A stretch of DNA of 18,947 nt from assembly GCA_021298875.1 (NCBI GenBank), contig JAJTHJ010000370.1, positions 1 through 18,947 of the forward strand, in the 5' to 3' direction. Below, piece after piece: positions 6,169 through 14,271 of the stretch. The notes below the pieces were generated by a model that saw only the letters and a program-made list of their open reading frames with translations, had not been told where the DNA came from and ran no database searches. A program made the translations under genes and the position numbers. How positions within the stretch are numbered: the stretch's first letter is position 1; the number at the start of each line of letters is the position of its first letter. Source of the DNA: Burkholderiales bacterium (lineage in GTDB: Bacteria > Pseudomonadota > Gammaproteobacteria > Burkholderiales > Burkholderiaceae_F).

Positions 6169-7133
6169 CCTTGCCGATCACCTACGCCGACATCGAAGCC
6201 GCCGCCGCCCGCCTTGCGGGAGTCGCGCATCGCACGCCCGTGCTGACCTCGCGCACCGCCGACGAACTGACCGGCGCAGAGCTTTCTTCAAGTGCGAGAA
6301 CCTGCAATGCATCGGCGCCTTCAAGTTCCGCGGCGCGTACAACGCGCTGGCGCAGTTCTCGCCAGCGCAGCGCCAGCACGGTGTGGCGACGTTTTCCAGC
6401 GGCAACCACGCGCAGGCCATCGCGCTCGCGGCCAAGCTGCTTGGCATGCCGACGGCAATCGTGATGCCGCAGGATGCGCCGCCGCTGAAGATCGCGGCCA
6501 CCCGCGGCTACGGCGCCGAGGTGATCCTGTACGACCGCTTCACGCAGGACCGCAAAGCGCTCGGCGAACAACTGGCACGCGAGCGTGGCATGACGCTGAT
6601 CCCGCCCTTCGACCACCCGCACGTGATGGCGGGCCAGGGCACCGCGGCCAAGGAGCTGATCGAAGACACCGGCCCGCTCGATGCGCTGCTCGTCTGTACC
6701 GGGCGGCGGCTTGATCTCCGGCTGCGCGGTCGCGGCCAGGTACCTCGCGCCGGACTGCCGGGTCTACGGCGTAGAGCCGGAAGCCGGCGACGACGTGCAG
6801 CAAGCCTTCCGCACGGGCGCGCGGGTGACGATCGACGTGCCGCGCACGATTGCCGACGGCGCGCAGACGCAGCAAGTGGGCGAGCTGACCTTCGCCGTGA
6901 TCCGCGCGTTGGTCGCGGACATGCTGACCGTGAGCGACGAGGCGCTCAAGCGCTCGATACGCTTCTTTGCCGAGCGGATGAAGCTGGTGGTCGAGCCGAC
7001 CGGCTGTCTGGCCGCCGCCGCCGCGCTGGAAGGCGTGCTGCCGCTGCGCGGGCAGCGCGTCGGCGTGATCGTCAGCGGCGGCAACGTGGATGCGGCGACT
7101 TTCGCCCGACTGCTCTTGGCTGCCACCGACTGA
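6165..7133 (+). pseudogene. Threonine dehydratase-like PLP enzyme, two frameshifts
   Basis: Three frames together give one fold-type II PLP enzyme of the threonine/serine dehydratase group. The first frame opens MTLPITYADIEAAAARLAGV and breaks at about 6282-6288; restoring one base gives AELFFKCENLQCIGAFKFRG with the PLP Lys. The second frame runs VATFSSGNHAQAIALAAKLL to VCTG and breaks near 6700-6703, within a G-rich run. The third gives GGGLISG, GVEPEAGDD and ends at the TGA at 7131-7133. Apart from these two breaks no stop codon interrupts it and the residues look conserved. Either recent inactivation or sequencing error explains it. The intact enzyme would deaminate threonine or serine, or racemise serine. 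Confidence 0.8.
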
Positions 7134-7387
7134 CCCCAAGCGGCGGCACCTCGCCTGGCGCAGGCTCGCCTCAACCGCACGCCGACGCGTGGCGGCGGCA
7201 ATCGCGCGCCAAAACAGTAGTCAAAGAGGGCATTGGTCACGCGACACCACCGAACGTCATATGCGAACGAGGCACGCCGCCACACGCTTCAAATATTGAG
7301 AAGACGCAAATCCATGCATTGATTTTCTTGTTAAGTGTCGCCAACGGTGCGAACGCTACGCGCCAAAAAATCGAGCGAGGGAAACTG
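7134..7387. other. Intergenic region, less GC-rich
   Basis: These 254 bp hold no convincing gene. The right half (7290-7380) is visibly richer in A/T than its surroundings, which fits a promoter for the next gene. A GCGAGGGAAAC ribosome binding site ends just before the ATG at 7388. A short GCCTG/CAGGC hairpin lies at 7153-7165, too small to call a terminator. Confidence 0.5.
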
Positions 7388-7963
7388 ATGAAACGCGTCA
7401 AGCTTGAAACCTATCTGTGTTGCGCGACGTTGCTTCTGGCGTCGTCGCCGTCTTGGGCCGCCACCCAAGGCAGCCTGGGCTCAACGTCGTCCGGCAACTT
7501 TGCGCTGACGCTGACCGCGCCGCCGGTGCCGCGTAATGTGCAGGTGCTCGACCTGCAGGCCTTAGCTTGTCGAACTCCACTGGCCAAGGGTCCTCGGTCG
7601 TGACGTTGCCGCACTCGGCCAGCTACTCCTTTTGCATCGTCGAGAGCACTGGGGGGCAGCAAACCTCCAAGCCAGCAGCGCCAACGGCGGCGTGCCCGGT
7701 CAGCAGCGATGGAAGGCCGTCGCCCCGGGCGGCAGCTTCGTCGGTTATGAGATTGCGTTCCGCAACAACGGCGGATCGGCTTATCTGGCGCGCCCGTGGC
7801 CGGTGCCGGCAGTCTCTCAGTTACGATCCCCGCCGGTAATTCGTGGACGGCGGCCTCGACGCGCAGTTCTTTGTTTCGCAACAACGAGGTTCACTTGGGC
7901 TTCGACGACTTGCCGGCGAGCGGGCTGATCTACACGGACACGATCACGGTTTCGCCGCAGTAA
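7388..7963 (+). pseudogene. Exported beta-rich protein gene with three frameshifts
   Basis: The gene starts MKRVKLETYLCCATLLLASS with a Sec signal peptide cut near SWA-ATQG. The mature start, TQGSLGSTSSGNFALTLTAP, recalls exported proteins with short beta-strand repeats, in the style of spore-coat-U or pilin-like proteins. The frame then moves at about 7557-7562 (to SLSNSTGQGSSVVTLPHSA), about 7650-7658 in a run of six G (to NLQASSANGGVPGQQRWKA) and about 7796-7804 (to GSLSVTIPAGNSWTAAS). It ends TDTITVSPQ and TAA. All three changes equal loss of one base. Joined, they give one coherent protein of about 190 residues. Its function is unknown; cell-surface or secreted placement is inferred. Confidence 0.65.
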
Positions 7964-8037
7964 TCGCGTGCCCAACGCCGTGCTGGCGGCCTAAGCGGAA
8001 CACATAGCGCCTGTCGCCCGCGACGCGCCCCCCGCGC

Positions 8038-8406
8038 TCAACCCATGAAGAACACGTTGAGCTTGTTGCCGTCCGGATCGCGGAAGTAACCGGCATAAAA
8101 GCCTTCGCCGCGCGGGCCGGCCGGGCCTTCGTCGGTGGCGCCGAGCGCCAGCGCCTTGGCGTAGACGCGATCGACAGTCTCGCGCGTGTCCGCCACCAGC
8201 GCCACCATCACGCCGTTGCCGACCGTGGCGGGCTTGCCGTCGTAGGGTTTCATCACACCGACGCTCGGCAGCTTCCACGAGCGGCCCCAAATGATGCCGC
8301 GCTCGTTTTCCCACAGCCGCTTGGCGCCGAGTTCGGCCAGCAGCGCGTCGTAGAACGCGGTGGCGCGCGGCAGGTCGTTGGTGCCGAGGGTGACGTAGCC
8401 GATCAT
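8038..8406 (-). CDS. VOC-family (glyoxalase/dioxygenase-like) protein
   Basis: A 122-residue single VOC domain. MIGYVTLGTNDLPRATAFYDALLAELGA is the opening beta-alpha motif, and GYFRDPDGNKLNVFFMG is the characteristic C-terminal block of the family. Members bind a metal and act on small electrophiles or antibiotics, or simply bind them; the substrate here cannot be read from sequence. An AAGGAGCAC ribosome binding site precedes the ATG at 8406. The gene is intact, in contrast to the broken genes on either side, and lies 42 bp downstream of the cysteine synthase remnant on the same strand. Confidence 0.85.
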   Translation of the reverse strand: MIGYVTLGTNDLPRATAFYDALLAELGAKRLWENERGIIWGRSWKLPSVGVMKPYDGKPATVGNGVMVALVADTRETVDRVYAKALALGATDEGPAGPRGEGFYAGYFRDPDGNKLNVFFMG

Positions 8407-9096
8407 GGGTGTGCTCCTTAGGTTGTCGGAGCGCGCAGTGTAGGGGCCTTACGCGGGCAGGAAACCTTCGATCGACAGGTACCGCTCGGCGGTGTCGCAG
8501 TTGAAGCCGAGCACCGTACTGCCGGGTGCGATTTCCGGCAGCTTCTGTGCGATGACGGCGAGCGTGGCGCCGGAGGAGATGCCGACCAGCAAGCCTTCCT
8601 CGCGCGCGGCGCGGCGCGCCATCTCGCGTGCCGGCTCGGCATCGACCTGGATCGCACCGCCGAGCAGCGCGGTGTCGAGGTTGCCGGGGATGAAGCCGGC
8701 GCCGATGCCCTGAATCGGGTGCGGCAACGGTTTGCCGCCGGAGATCACGGGCGAGGCCGTCGACTCCACCGCGTAGACGCGCAGCTGCGGCCACGCGGCC
8801 TTCAACACGCGCGCGCAGCCGGTGATATGGCCGCCGGTACCGACACCCGTGATGAGCACATCCACGCCGTCGGGAAAGTCGGCTAGGATCTCGCGCGCCG
8901 TGGTGCGCGCATGCACCGCCACGTTGGCCGGGTTGTCCAACTGCTGCGGCATCCAGGCGCCGGGCGTGGCGGCGACGATCCTCCTGCGCGCGCTCGATGG
9001 CGCCGCGCATGCCTCTTTCGCGCGGCGCAAGTTCAAAGCGCGCGCCATAGGCCAGCATCGGCCGGCGCCGCTCGACCGACATGCTGTCCGGCATGA

Positions 9097-10143
9097 CTAG
9101 TCCACTGAAACAGAAGAATTGCACCTGATGCGGCGAGACGGATCAGCGTACTTCCACTTCAGGGGCCGGGCGTTCTTGTTGTACTGGCGGATGTAGCGCA
9201 TGAGCTGGCGTTTCAGATCGGTGGTGCTGGTGAAGATGCCGCGGTCGATCACGTCGCGCTGGATGCGGGCAAACCAGTTCTCCGCCTCGTTCAGCCATGA
9301 ACTGCAGGTCGGCGTGAAATGCATCGTCACGTTCGGATGATCGGCGAGGAAGGCCTTGGCCGCCGCAGTCTTGTGGCTGCTGACGTTGTCGCAGATGACG
9401 TGAATCTCGCGCCCGCGCGACTGGCCCGCCACCACGTCGGTCAGGAACGCCACGAATTGCGCGCCGGTGTGCCGCGGCGCGGTGCCCAGCACCTCGCCGG
9501 TGGCGGTGTTCAGTGCCGCAAACAGGCTCAGCGTGCCGTTGCGCTTGTACTCGAACACGTGACTCTCGGCTCGACCCGGCGCCGACGGCAGTTGTCGATC
9601 CTTGCGATCCAGCGCCAAGATCGCGGTTTTCTCGTCCACGCAAAACACCGCTGCGTGCGCCGGCGGGTTCAGATACAGCCCGATCACATCGGCCGCCTTG
9701 CTCTCGAAATCCGGATCGTTCGAGACCATGTGCCGCTCCAGACCGTGCGGCTGCAGGCCGTGCCGGCGCCAGATGCGCTGCACCTGCATGAACGACAGCT
9801 TCAACTCGCGCGCCAGCTTGCGGCTGCTCCAATGGGTCGAGCCGTCGCGCGGCTGGCGCGTGAGGGTGTAGTCCAGTACCCGCGCATCGATTTGGGCCGG
9901 ATCACGCTGCGGCGCACGACCGGGATGCCGGCCATACAGCCCGGCCAGTCGCTCGCCCACAAAGCGCCCCTTCCACGTCGCGATAAACCGCGAGTCGCAG
10001 CCCAAGGTCGTCTTGATCGCCGCGCGCGCCACGCCGCCTTCCAGCATCAGAGTCAGCCGCGCCCGCCGCACCTGCGCCGCCGGCGCGCTGCGCTTGCGCT
10101 GCAATCCCATCAACTCCTGCCGCTCGGCTTCTGTCGGACTCAT
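9097..10143 (-). CDS. IS630-family transposase
   Basis: A 348-residue transposase with an N-terminal helix-turn-helix region (residues about 1-120: MSPTEAERQELMGLQRKR to SSRKLARELKLSFMQVQRIW). A DDE core follows: VFCVDEKTAI (first Asp), HVICDNVSSHK (second Asp) and SSWLNEAENWF (Glu). The order and spacing are those of the IS630/Tc1-mariner group. It is complete and uninterrupted, so it may be active. Its TAG stop is formed across the element end: the T and A come from the duplicated target TA and the G from the flanking cysK remnant. Confidence 0.93.
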   Translation of the reverse strand: MSPTEAERQELMGLQRKRSAPAAQVRRARLTLMLEGGVARAAIKTTLGCDSRFIATWKGRFVGERLAGLYGRHPGRAPQRDPAQIDARVLDYTLTRQPRDGSTHWSSRKLARELKLSFMQVQRIWRRHGLQPHGLERHMVSNDPDFESKAADVIGLYLNPPAHAAVFCVDEKTAILALDRKDRQLPSAPGRAESHVFEYKRNGTLSLFAALNTATGEVLGTAPRHTGAQFVAFLTDVVAGQSRGREIHVICDNVSSHKTAAAKAFLADHPNVTMHFTPTCSSWLNEAENWFARIQRDVIDRGIFTSTTDLKRQLMRYIRQYNKNARPLKWKYADPSRRIRCNSSVSVD

Positions 10144-10193
10144 TTATCCCATGTTTCCAGCATGGGGTGCAATTTCAATGTTTCAACGGACTA
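9098..10193 (-). mobile_element. IS630-type insertion sequence with TA target duplication
   Basis: The ends are imperfect inverted repeats of about 28 bp: TAGTCCACTGAAACAGAAGA on the left, and reading inward from the right TAGTCCGTTGAAACATTGAA, both continuing to TTGCACC. The TA at 9098-9099 and 10192-10193 is the target duplication typical of this family. Removing one TA and the element rejoins the cysteine synthase reading frame exactly, which proves the boundaries. Confidence 0.93.
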
Positions 10194-10548
10194 GCACCAG
10201 CTCATAGCCCTAGACCGACGCCACTATCGCCAGCCCGATGCCGGTATTCCCCGAGGTCGGCTCGACGATAGTGCCGCCGGGTTTCAACTTGCCGCTGGCT
10301 TCGGCGTCTTCGACAATCGCCAGCGCGATGCGGTCCTTGATCGAGCCGCCAGGGTTGGCACGCTCGGACTCGACCTAGGCCTGGTGGCTCGCGCCGAACA
10401 GGCGGTTGGCGCGGATGTGCGGCGTGTTGCCGATGGTAGCGAGGATGTTGTAGGCGCGCGTGACGGTTCCGGTTGCGGAAACCCGCGATCTTCTCGCCCG
10501 CCGGCGGACGCCGATATGCCGCGTTTGTCTGTCGCTATGCGGACGGCG

Positions 10549-11894
10549 GTTAGTGCAACATCCCTTCTGTGATTTCGTCCTACGGAGTACGGACGGGAGC
10601 GGGGCGGCGGTGGCGGGGCATGATGAACCGATCTTCTTGAAAGGCACATGCCCATGGCGCAGAAAGTCGAAGAACACCCCCTGGCGGCGGCCTGCGAAGC
10701 GCTGCTGGCCCACGGCCTGGACGGCACCGGCGAGACGCCGCGCATTCTCGAGGCGCTGCGCATTCTCGTTAACGAGGTTTCCAAGATAGAGCGGGCCGAG
10801 TATCTTGGCGCCCAGCCCTACGAACGCAACGCCGCACGGCGCGACCACGCCAACGGCTTCAAGCCCAGGACGGTACGGGCCCGAGTCGGCGAAGTGACCT
10901 TCGATGTACCCCAGGTGCGCGGCGGAGGCTTCTACCCGAGTGCGCTGGAGCGCGGCTCGCGCACCCAGCAGGCCTTGAACCTGGCGCTGGCCGAGATGTA
11001 CGTGCAGGGGGTGTCGACCCGGCGGGTCATCGATGTCCCGCAACGGCTGCTTGGCCCCGAGATCGCCATCTCCTCGACCCAAGTCAGCCGCATCGCCGCC
11101 ACGTTGGATGAAGGTCTGGCGGTCTGGCGCGAGCGGCCCCTGGGGGCCGCCCCCCGTACGCGCTGCTCGACGCCCCGCTACGAGCGCGTGCGCGAGGGTG
11201 GGCGGATCGTCGATTGCGCAGTGCTGGTGGCGGTGGGTATCGACGCCGGCCGCAAGCGGCGCGTGCTGGGGGTGTCGGTGGCGCTGTCGGAGGCCGAGGT
11301 GCATTGGCGCGACTTCCCCGACCGCCTGGTCAAGCGTGGCTTGCACGGCGTGCGGCTGATCGTGGCCGACGACCATGCGGGCCTCAAAGCGGCGCGCCGC
11401 GCGGTGCTCCCGAGCGTGCCGTGGCAGCGCTGCCAGTTCCATCTGCAGCACAACGCGCAAGCCCACATGCCGCGGCTGGAGCAGCGCGCGCCGGTGGCGC
11501 GCCAGTTGCGCGCGATCGTCAACGCCCCGGATCGGGCCGAGGCGCAGCGCCTGCTGGCCGCGACCGTGGCGCAGTGGCGCGCCGAGATGCCCAAACTGGC
11601 CGACTGGGCCGAGGCCAACGTGCCCGAGGGCTTCGCCGTGTTCGAGCTGCCGCCGGCGCATCGCACGCGACTGCGAACGACCAACGGGCTGGAGCGGATC
11701 AACCGCGAACTGAAACGCCGCACCCGTGTGGCCACCCTGTTCCCCAACCCTGCGTCCTGCCTGCGGCTGGTCTCGGCCCTGCTGACCGAATTCGACGAAG
11801 AGTGGATGACCGGCAAGATCTACCTACCCATGAACCCCTGAACCCCAACCCCACCGCAATCGATCCACGCGCTACAAAAGAGAAGTTGCGTAGC
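10549..11894 (+). mobile_element. IS256-type insertion sequence, 1346 bp, 9-bp flanking repeats
   Basis: The left end reads GTTAGTGCAACATCCCTTCT; the right end, reverse complemented, reads GCTACGCAACTTCTCTTTTG. With one gap these are imperfect inverted repeats. CGGACGGCG occurs immediately outside both ends (10540-10548 and 11895-11903), as expected for the 8-9 bp target duplication of this family. The size is typical. It lies between the cysteine synthase remnant and the metallo-beta-lactamase-fold gene. Confidence 0.85.
10648..11841 (+). CDS. IS256-family transposase, first catalytic Asp lost
   Basis: A 397-residue Mutator/IS256-type transposase with a GAAAGG ribosome binding site before the ATG at 10648. 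The DDE core should be three parts: an LLDARYERVR block, ADDHAGLKAA (second Asp, visible) and TNGLERINRELKRRTRV (Glu, visible). The first block instead reads APRTRCSTPRYERVREGG. The missing YALLDA, with its Asp, is present in another frame at 11157-11174. One base is missing before 11157 and one extra C lies at about 11175, so two indels cancel out. As written the protein lacks its first catalytic Asp and should be inactive, unless the indels are sequencing errors in the flanking C runs. Confidence 0.88.
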   Translation: MPMAQKVEEHPLAAACEALLAHGLDGTGETPRILEALRILVNEVSKIERAEYLGAQPYERNAARRDHANGFKPRTVRARVGEVTFDVPQVRGGGFYPSALERGSRTQQALNLALAEMYVQGVSTRRVIDVPQRLLGPEIAISSTQVSRIAATLDEGLAVWRERPLGAAPRTRCSTPRYERVREGGRIVDCAVLVAVGIDAGRKRRVLGVSVALSEAEVHWRDFPDRLVKRGLHGVRLIVADDHAGLKAARRAVLPSVPWQRCQFHLQHNAQAHMPRLEQRAPVARQLRAIVNAPDRAEAQRLLAATVAQWRAEMPKLADWAEANVPEGFAVFELPPAHRTRLRTTNGLERINRELKRRTRVATLFPNPASCLRLVSALLTEFDEEWMTGKIYLPMNP

Positions 11895-11903
11895 CGGACG
11901 GCG

Positions 11904-12031
11904 CGCGACCTGTCATTTCTATCCGGTTCGAATACGGCGCTCGTTGCCCCATGTCAACGAGCGTTTCGCTGGCGAGCGTCCAATGCCTTGTCCGCCAAGT
12001 GGTCGGCGGACAACAACACAGGAGAACTTCA
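11904..12031. promoter_or_regulatory. Upstream region and ribosome binding site of the Tat lipoprotein gene
   Basis: These 128 bp run from the IS256 target repeat to the start at 12032. GGAGAAC at 12021-12027 is a strong ribosome binding site and fixes that start. An in-frame ATG at 11951 is rejected because it would put 27 residues before the Tat signal. No clear promoter boxes are seen. Confidence 0.5.
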
Positions 12032-13534
12032 ATGGTCGAGAGAATCAGTCGCAGAGAAATGCTGAAGTTGTCCGGTGCGGCCTTGGGAGGGCTGGCGCTT
12101 GGCGGCTGTTCGGCGTCGGCCGGAGATGCGCCGCCCATTCCGGCGGACTTCGACGAGCTCAATCCGCCCTTTCCGCTGACCCAGCGCAACACCTTGTTCG
12201 CCAACCTTGCGCCGATGAACCCGATCGAGCCGGTCGGCGCCAACGAGATGCGGATCGCGTTCATGGGCACGACCGTGGTCCAACGGCGCACCCAGTTCTG
12301 CAGCAGCGTGTACGTGGAACTCGGCAACGGCGAGTCCTTCGTCTTCGACTGCGGCGCGGGGGTCACCGTCAACTACACCGCGATGCAGATTCCAATGTCG
12401 AAAATGCGCAAGGTGTTCCTCACTCACCTGCACGGCGATCACACGAGCGACTTGACGCACCTCTACTGCTTCGGGCCGCAGCAGGACGGCAAGTCGCCGC
12501 TGTACGTCTTCGGACATTCGGCCTCGGGCATCGAGGACCCGCAAATCCCCGGCAAGTACTACGACGACGGCACCCTGAACTTCTGCCGGCACTTCCGCGA
12601 GATGAACCGCTGGCACACGGAGTCGCAGAGTTTCGTCCCGACCCGTTGGAAGGTGGGCGCGGAAGATGGCGACGGCTACGACATCATCGCCACCGAACTC
12701 GATTGGCGCACGGGCGGGCGCCGGACCTGGACGAGCGCCGATCCCTATCCGGAGGGCGCGCCGGTCTTTCGGCCGTCGGGCTGGGTCGCCTACGAGAAGA
12801 ACGGCGTGCGGATCTCGTTCTTCCCGGCAGTGCACGACCGCAACGGCTCGATCAGCTACAAGCTGGAATGGCTGGACAAGGGTCTTTCGATGATCTTCGC
12901 CGGGGACACCAAGCCCAACCAGTTCATGCTCGACAACGCGACCAGCGGCAGCACCGGGGTCGATGTCCTGATCCACGAGATGGTCGTGCCGCCGGAGGTT
13001 TGGGTGGTCAAGAACGGCGGCAGCGTCGACGATGTCGCGGCAATGAACCTTGCCCGATCAATCCAGGAGAACAGCCACACGCCGGAAAAAGCGTTCGGCT
13101 ACCTGATGAACGAAATCGCCAAGCGCGGCAAGGCACCGCGGCTTGCCGTTGCCACGCATTTCCAGGCCGAAGACGACACGATCATCAAGGCGATGGAGCG
13201 GATTCGCTCTTGGTACGCAGGCCCGGTGACGGTCGCCGCGGACTTCATGGTGCTCAAGGTGACGCGGGACAGCATCGACCAGCGACGGGCTGTCGTTTCG
13301 GACTACTCGTGGGATCCGCCGAGCGCGTATCCGTACGCCAGTCAGGGCACCTATCCGCCCAAGTACGCGGACACGAGCAGTTGCAACCCGTATAAGCCCA
13401 TGGCGCCGTTGGCGCAGTTCGACCCGTCGCTGCTGGACAAGGTCGTCGATCCTTGCCTGTACGACGCGTCGGACTTCGGCTGCACCAACCCCTATCCGTA
13501 TCCGTGCGGCGTTGGGAAGAAGTCGGCCACCTGA
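12032..13534 (+). CDS. Tat-exported lipoprotein, metallo-beta-lactamase fold hydrolase
   Basis: A 500-residue protein. Its N-terminus has a twin-arginine motif SRREML (6-11), a hydrophobic stretch, and a lipobox LGGC with Cys26, so it is folded in the cytoplasm, exported by Tat and lipid-anchored. The hydrolase core opens MRIAFMGTTVV, has THLHGDHTSDL (metal ligands His132, His134, Asp136, His137), then FFPAVHDRNGSISYKLEW, MIFAGDTKPNQF and ATHFQAED. This pattern is closest in style to RNase Z/arylsulfatase-type members. The C-terminal 60 residues are rich in Cys, Pro and Tyr and have no assigned role. Some related proteins have been named after a guanitoxin-pathway hydrolase, but I cannot confirm that here. 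The substrate is unknown. Confidence 0.85.
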   Translation: MVERISRREMLKLSGAALGGLALGGCSASAGDAPPIPADFDELNPPFPLTQRNTLFANLAPMNPIEPVGANEMRIAFMGTTVVQRRTQFCSSVYVELGNGESFVFDCGAGVTVNYTAMQIPMSKMRKVFLTHLHGDHTSDLTHLYCFGPQQDGKSPLYVFGHSASGIEDPQIPGKYYDDGTLNFCRHFREMNRWHTESQSFVPTRWKVGAEDGDGYDIIATELDWRTGGRRTWTSADPYPEGAPVFRPSGWVAYEKNGVRISFFPAVHDRNGSISYKLEWLDKGLSMIFAGDTKPNQFMLDNATSGSTGVDVLIHEMVVPPEVWVVKNGGSVDDVAAMNLARSIQENSHTPEKAFGYLMNEIAKRGKAPRLAVATHFQAEDDTIIKAMERIRSWYAGPVTVAADFMVLKVTRDSIDQRRAVVSDYSWDPPSAYPYASQGTYPPKYADTSSCNPYKPMAPLAQFDPSLLDKVVDPCLYDASDFGCTNPYPYPCGVGKKSAT

Positions 13535-13809
13535 AGGAGACGCGCGCGCAGTGCGAACAAATCGCGCGTTGCTTGTCGGTGGCCGCGGATGCGGCCGTCG
13601 ACCCGCCCGGCGATTCCGGGCGGGAGTCCTCGGTAGACGCAGGGGTCCCGCCTGCCGGGCGTCAGCCCGAGAACAGTATCGATAGTTCGCGGCGGGTCGG
13701 AGCGAAACACACTGCGGTACTCGCGCAGCAGCGCCAGCCCGAAGAAGATCGTCGCCAGCGCAGAGGCGGCCGGCGCGGCAGCCCCCAGAAGCGCCTGGCC
13801 AGTTGTCAT
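13492..13809 (-). CDS. Doubtful small ORF with one hydrophobic segment
   Basis: A 105-residue open frame 12 bp downstream of the BLUF gene on the same strand. Residues 8-28 form one hydrophobic segment that could span a membrane, followed by RREYRS-like charged residues (LLREYRSVFRSDPPRT). The second half runs through a strong hairpin and into the end of the convergent lipoprotein gene, and no ribosome binding site is clear. No family is recognised. It may be a remnant or a chance frame. Confidence 0.2.
   Translation of the reverse strand: MTTGQALLGAAAPAASALATIFFGLALLREYRSVFRSDPPRTIDTVLGLTPGRRDPCVYRGLPPGIAGRVDGRIRGHRQATRDLFALRARLLQVADFFPTPHGYG
13602..13624. terminator. Strong GC hairpin between convergent genes
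   Basis: CCCGCCCGG (13602-13610) and CCGGGCGGG (13616-13624) form a perfect 9-bp stem with a 5-nt loop. It lies between the end of the lipoprotein gene (+) and the end of the BLUF gene (-), where a bidirectional terminator would be expected. No T run follows, so intrinsic termination is uncertain. A smaller GC stem follows at about 13649-13661. Confidence 0.4.
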
Positions 13810-13821
13810 CGCCGCCGCGCG

Positions 13822-14250
13822 CTACCCTATCCGCCCCACGATCTGCGCTGTGGCCATCAGCTCATCGAGCAGCGCCATCGACGCACGGCCGGAGACGGCA
13901 AAGGGGTCGAGCACCGGTTTTTCCGAATACTTCAACAGCAGCGACGGATTGATCCTTGCCAGGTTGACCTGCCCCATCGTCCAGCCGGCAAAGCGGCGCT
14001 CGGGCACTTCTTCGTAGTGCAGCAGCGCGACCTCGGCGTGGCGCGGGTCGCGCACGATGGTGTTGTACAGCGTATTGACCGCGCCGCGGCCGCCTTCGAG
14101 CACCTGCATGAACACGTCGCCGCCGTGGCACAGGATGCCGGTGATGCCCAGCGCCGGGTTATGCGCGCGCGACTGCGCGAGGATCGACTCGATGGTCTCG
14201 GGGGTCACCGCCGCGGCGGCGCGGCTGGCGTAGAGCAGGCGGACGAGCAT
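13822..14250 (-). CDS. BLUF-domain blue-light sensor
   Basis: A 142-residue protein consisting of one BLUF domain (flavin-binding blue-light receptor) and a short C-terminal tail, with no fused output domain. Visible flavin-pocket residues are Tyr7 in LLYAS, Asn31 in HNPALGITG and Gln49 in FMQVLEG; Trp in FAGWTMG follows. In known BLUF proteins, light changes the Tyr-Gln hydrogen bonds to flavin. As a stand-alone domain it should act through a partner protein. It begins 21 bp after the folE stop on the same strand, so the two are likely one transcript. The physiological output is not readable from sequence. Confidence 0.9.
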   Translation of the reverse strand: MLVRLLYASRAAAAVTPETIESILAQSRAHNPALGITGILCHGGDVFMQVLEGGRGAVNTLYNTIVRDPRHAEVALLHYEEVPERRFAGWTMGQVNLARINPSLLLKYSEKPVLDPFAVSGRASMALLDELMATAQIVGRIG

Positions 14251-14271
14251 GGCGGTCTCGGTGGCGGCGAA

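Larger units (their letters stand above)
8449..10474 (-). pseudogene. cysK: Cysteine synthase remnant split by an IS630-type element
   Basis: After removing 9098-10191 the minus strand reads a CysK/CysM-type enzyme: YNILATIGNTPHIRANRLFG, then a TAG where the family has Trp (HQA-stop-VESERANPGG), GGSIKDR with the PLP Lys, PTSGNTGIGLA, a second TAG, then GYELVLVMPDSMSVERR across the IS site. A frameshift near 8980 precedes VAATPGAWMPQQLDNPANV. The 3' part retains GVGTGGHITG, GIGAGFIPGNLD, GLLVGISSGA and ends at 8449. No ATG is present at the expected start; ACG at about 10472-10474 may be a mutated one. This gene is dead. The original enzyme would have made cysteine from O-acetylserine and sulfide. 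Confidence 0.85.

Noticed and set aside
10375..11661. 428-codon minus-strand open frame opposite the IS256 transposase
   Set aside because: Most of it mirrors the transposase. Only its end (YNILATIGNTPHIRANRLFG) is real, and that belongs to the cysteine synthase remnant.
11944..13395. Plus-strand open frame overlapping the lipoprotein gene in another frame
   Set aside because: The overlapping frame has a signal peptide, lipobox, metal site and strong ribosome binding site; this one has none.
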